Below, piece after piece: positions 5,383 through 7,560 of a stretch of DNA of 7,560 bases. The translations under genes and the position numbers were made by a program. Position 1 is the first letter of the stretch. Every line of letters starts with the position of its first letter. Location: contig JAKAOE010000084.1 of NCBI GenBank assembly GCA_021823305.1, positions 1 to 7,560 of the forward strand, in the 5' to 3' direction. The stretch is from Acidobacteriota bacterium (lineage in GTDB: Bacteria; Acidobacteriota; Terriglobia; Terriglobales; SCQP01). Below the pieces are notes generated by a model. The model was not told the origin of the DNA, searched no databases, and saw only the letters and a list, made by a program, of their open reading frames with translations.

Positions 5383-5983
5383 CTAGCGGCCCAGAATTTG
5401 CCGGAAGAACGCCAGCGCGCGCGGGTCCGCCGGCTGGCGCGCTGTCCCAGCCAGAACAAGGCCTGCCCGCGCAGCTTGGGCGCGGCCGCGTTGCGCGCCA
5501 GCCGGATCAGCGCGCCGGTCGCCTCCGGACCGGCCGAAGCGGCGAGCGCCGCCAGTGCGCCGGGGCTCGCGCCGCCGCTGCCTCCGGCCAGTGCCGCCAG
5601 CGCTGCCGCGCTCGCCGCCGCCGGTACGTCGCCCAGCCAGGTTACCGCCAGTCCGCCGGCGTCGAGCTGGCAGCCGGGTTGGAACTGGCGAACCCGGGTG
5701 GCGCTGCCGTGCGCGAGCCGGATCAGCACGAACAGCGGCTCCGGCCGCGCGTTCGCGGCCGCGGCGCGCTGCCGGCCACCCCGCACTCGCCCTGCCGCTC
5801 CGCCACACCCGGCGCCGCGTAGCCCAGCCAACGCGGACCCGTGCCTGCTGCGCGCAGCTCCGAAGCCAGCGTAGCGCCCGCCGGCGGCGGCGTCAGGCGC
5901 GTGTCGAGAAAACGCGGCGCCTGCGCCGCCAGTGCGGCGCCCAGCAGGCAGGGCAGGGAAGCGGCGGCCAGGCGCAGGCGCAT
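5383..5983 (-). pseudogene. Secreted HEAT-repeat protein gene with two apparent frameshifts
   Basis: Three successive minus-strand frames carry one protein. From ATG 5983 come a signal peptide (MRLRLAAASLPCLLGAALAAQA) and a segment to about residue 71 (WLGYAAPGVAERQGECGVAG). Between about 5785 and 5755 the meaning passes to the next frame: ARPEPLFVLIRLAHGSATRV, QPGCQLDAGGLAVTWLGDVP, then HEAT-like helices ending LRGQALFWLGQ. Between about 5445 and 5425 it passes to a third frame, DPRALAFFRQILGR, ending at TAG 5383-5385. Both shifts equal one missing base. Repaired, the product would have 200 residues. This matches the layout of HEAT proteins I know from Acidobacteria (WxGYAxP, CxLDAGGL, ALFWLGQ, DPRAL-FF-IL). 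It has a good Shine-Dalgarno and follows the larger HEAT gene by 9 bases. It is a true pseudogene or carries two assembly errors in GC-rich runs. Confidence 0.8.
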
Positions 5984-5988
5984 GCGGG

Positions 5989-5994
5989 TCTCCT
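5989..5994 (-). promoter_or_regulatory. Shine-Dalgarno site of the frameshifted HEAT gene
   Basis: AGGAGA on the minus strand lies 5 bases before the ATG at 5983 and overlaps the TAG stop (5993-5995) of the upstream HEAT gene. This fixes the start at 5983 and indicates coupled translation from one mRNA. Confidence 0.8.
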
Positions 5995-7111
5995 AGTGGC
6001 TGAGGATCTCCATCAGGTAGGCGGTCGCCGCCGGACTGTGCATCAGCGACAGCCGCTGCACGATCGCCTGCTTGAGCGTGGGGTCGGTCTCCCGGCGCGC
6101 CAGCGTCACCAGCCCGGCCGCGTCGCCGTGCACGAACATCGCCTCGATCACCGCCTGGCTGAGGTTGCGGTTCGCCGCGCCGGCATACAGCCCGGCGACG
6201 GCGCGCTCGGCGGCGGGCGAGGAGCTGATCCCCAGCGCCCGCACCGCGTCCATCTGGAGTTCAGGGTTCTTCTCCGTCTGCGCCAGTTGAATCAGCCGCG
6301 TCACGTTGCCCGAAATCGCCAGCGACTGGATGATCTCCCGTTTGGCGTCGAGCGGCGGGTTCTGCTGATAGACCGCCCACAGGTCGTCCGCGTGGCCGGT
6401 GATGGCGAGATCGCGGATCGCCTCCTGCTGCAACTCCGGCGAGGCGGCGTTCCCCGCCAGCCGCTCGATCGCCGCCACCGCATTGGGGTCGCGGCTCTGC
6501 GCCAGTACGAACAGCGCGTGCCGTTTCACCGTCAGCGAATCCGGGCCGGAGACGACCTGCTCCAGCAGCGGCAGCGCCTTCTTGGGATCGTTTTGCATCA
6601 GGCCATTGATCGCCAGCAGCTTCAACTCGTCCGCGCCGCTGACCGCGCCGCCGTCCGGAGCCCGGAAGCGGGCGATCATCGGCGCGGCGCGCAGGGCGCG
6701 GGCGCTCGCCTGCAGCTCGCGGTTGGCCTGCGCCAACTCCAACTCCAGCGCCGCCGCGTCCGGCTGCCAGGAACTAATGGGGTACTGCAGCCTGAGCCGT
6801 TTGAGGTTGGCCAGTGCCGCGCCTTTCTGGTCCAGCTTTGATTGCGCGTACGCCTTCCAGTACAGCGTCGCGTCGCCGTAGGCGCGCGAGGCGCGCAGCG
6901 CCTTCAACTGGGCCAGGGCGGCGCGGTACTGCCCGCTGTTGATCATGTCCAGCGCGTTCTGGTAACCCGGCGGCGGCGTGGGCGGGGGCGGCGCTACTTT
7001 GGCAATCACGGGCCGGGGCGGGGGCGGCGCCGGCGGCGCCTGCTGCGCCCGCAGCGGCGCCAATGCCAGCGGCGCCAGTGCGGCGATGCCGATCCAGTTG
7101 CGGTGCTTCAT
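5993..7111 (-). CDS. Secreted TPR/HEAT-repeat protein, function unknown
   Basis: Product of 372 residues. A signal peptide (MKHRNWIGIAALAPLALAPLRAQ, cleavage near 21-23) is followed by a Pro-rich linker (about 26-48). A TPR-like pair covers about 49-125: YQNALDMINSGQYRAALAQL, then DATLYWKAYAQSKLDQKGAAL and LRLQYPISSWQPDA, a pattern known from outer-membrane-associated TPR proteins. From about 162 to 371 there is a run of HEAT-like alpha-helical repeats of about 30-35 residues, for example KRHALFVLAQSRDPNAVAAIERLA and LQMDAVRALGISSSPAAERAVAGL. Such solenoids usually bind other proteins; no catalytic motif is seen. It is likely periplasmic. The ATG overlaps the TGA of the upstream gene, and the frame's upstream extension to 7222 lies in that gene's coding region and would remove the signal peptide. 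I know this type as frequent in Acidobacteria near ECF sigma genes (from memory). Confidence 0.88.
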   Translation of the reverse strand: MKHRNWIGIAALAPLALAPLRAQQAPPAPPPPRPVIAKVAPPPPTPPPGYQNALDMINSGQYRAALAQLKALRASRAYGDATLYWKAYAQSKLDQKGAALANLKRLRLQYPISSWQPDAAALELELAQANRELQASARALRAAPMIARFRAPDGGAVSGADELKLLAINGLMQNDPKKALPLLEQVVSGPDSLTVKRHALFVLAQSRDPNAVAAIERLAGNAASPELQQEAIRDLAITGHADDLWAVYQQNPPLDAKREIIQSLAISGNVTRLIQLAQTEKNPELQMDAVRALGISSSPAAERAVAGLYAGAANRNLSQAVIEAMFVHGDAAGLVTLARRETDPTLKQAIVQRLSLMHSPAATAYLMEILSH

Positions 7112-7560
7112 AGGCTTCCGTCCTCCTTGGAAGAGAGCGCCTGCGCGCGCAGCGTCTGCTGCAGCACGCGGACTTTGAACAGGAGCGCGTTGCGGGCGAT
7201 GCTGCCTTCCATCGCTTCCCATTCCCGCCGGCTGGCGTGCGCCGGCGCATGTTCGATCTCGATCAGCACCGGCTCCAGCCGCGCCAGCGTGGCCGCGGCC
7301 ATGCCGGTGGTTTGCGGCGGGCCGGCGGTCAGGCTCTGCTGCACCAGCCGGTTGGAGGCCAGCAGGCGGCGGGCCGCGTCCCGTTCGGGGGCGAGATTCA
7401 CCACGCCGTTCGGACCCGCCGGCGCGTGCTTGAGCTCCACCAGTAGGGCCTGCGTGCGGTCGAGATGCGCGGCCGCCGCCAGGTACAGCGAGCGCCGGGC
7501 GCGGGCCATGGCCGGGGCCGGCGCGCCGGCGGGCGCATGCGGCCGCGCCAGATACAGCCC
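7108..7560 (-). CDS. Conserved protein of unknown function, 5' part outside window
   Basis: The last 150 residues of a protein are visible; the frame is open to the window edge. The visible part begins with an Ala/Pro-rich stretch (GLYLARPHAPAGAPAPAMAR), followed by a helical C-terminal domain: SLYLAAAAHLDRTQALLVEL, ERDAARRLLASNRLVQQSL, ATLARLEPVLIEIEHAP and RNALLFKVRVLQQTLRAQAL. ATG 7509 is in frame, but the upstream residues continue a sensible sequence, so it is probably internal. The pattern HLxRTQxLLxEL ... RxLLxxNRLxxQ ... LExxLxEI resembles uncharacterised acidobacterial proteins encoded between an ECF sigma factor and HEAT proteins. In such proteins an N-terminal membrane segment would be expected upstream; this is from memory and unproven here. 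TGA overlaps the ATG of the TPR/HEAT gene (ATGA), indicating an operon. I cannot assign a function. Confidence 0.75.
   Translation of the reverse strand, partial: GLYLARPHAPAGAPAPAMARARRSLYLAAAAHLDRTQALLVELKHAPAGPNGVVNLAPERDAARRLLASNRLVQQSLTAGPPQTTGMAAATLARLEPVLIEIEHAPAHASRREWEAMEGSIARNALLFKVRVLQQTLRAQALSSKEDGSL
7121..7126 (-). promoter_or_regulatory. Shine-Dalgarno site of the TPR/HEAT gene
   Basis: AGGAGG on the minus strand lies 9 bases before the ATG at 7111, inside the end of the upstream gene. It supports 7111 over the longer reading from 7222. Confidence 0.85.

Noticed and set aside
5723..5831. Programmed ribosomal frameshifting in the short HEAT gene
   Set aside because: Two separate shifts would be needed and I see no slippery heptamer or ordered downstream structure. 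Mutation or sequence error is simpler.
5555..6841. Open frame on the plus strand (428 codons) opposite the HEAT genes
   Set aside because: It runs across two minus-strand genes and their ribosome-binding site, is very Arg-rich, and has no domain. It is a shadow.

Overview
The window is GC-rich with dense, often overlapping genes. It looks like a chromosomal segment of an Acidobacteriota (Acidobacteria) member. This placement is an inference from gene content: a bacilliredoxin, an ECF sigma factor with a two-domain anti-sigma partner, paired HEAT-repeat proteins downstream of an ECF-type operon, and TPR-TlpA fusion thioredoxins. I see no tRNA, rRNA, CRISPR array, transposase, integrase or phage gene.

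Left part, plus strand (1-3021). The 3' end of a BrxA/BrxB-type bacilliredoxin gene overlaps by ATGA a complete fumarylacetoacetase gene, the last step of tyrosine/homogentisate breakdown. After 36 bases comes an ECF sigma factor, then 2 bases later its probable anti-sigma factor. That protein has an RsrA-like cytoplasmic zinc module, one membrane helix and an extracytoplasmic Cys/His-rich domain. A possible ECF-type promoter overlaps the fumarylacetoacetase stop codon.

Right part, minus strand (7560 down to 3044). A 5'-truncated gene of unknown function overlaps by ATGA a secreted TPR/HEAT-repeat protein gene. A second, shorter HEAT-repeat gene follows with two apparent single-base frameshifts. 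Then come two tandem paralogues, each encoding a 351-residue exported TPR-thioredoxin (TlpA/ResA-like). Each of these two has a perfect TATAAT hexamer exactly 6 bases before its ATG and no Shine-Dalgarno sequence, which suggests leaderless mRNAs. Between them lies a nested palindrome of 118 bases with perfect 15-base inverted ends. Its right end covers the stop codon of the upstream paralogue. The two halves of the window converge at 3021/3044 with only 22 bases between stop codons and no visible terminator.

Common thread (inference): thiol/redox biology recurs, with a CGC bacilliredoxin, a Cys-rich anti-sigma sensor and two WCxxC thioredoxins that carry an extra CxxC in the TPR part. The items most worth attention are the nested palindrome, the twin leaderless-type promoters, the composite anti-sigma factor and the doubly frameshifted HEAT gene. 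I did not find clear evidence of a wholly new multi-gene system.
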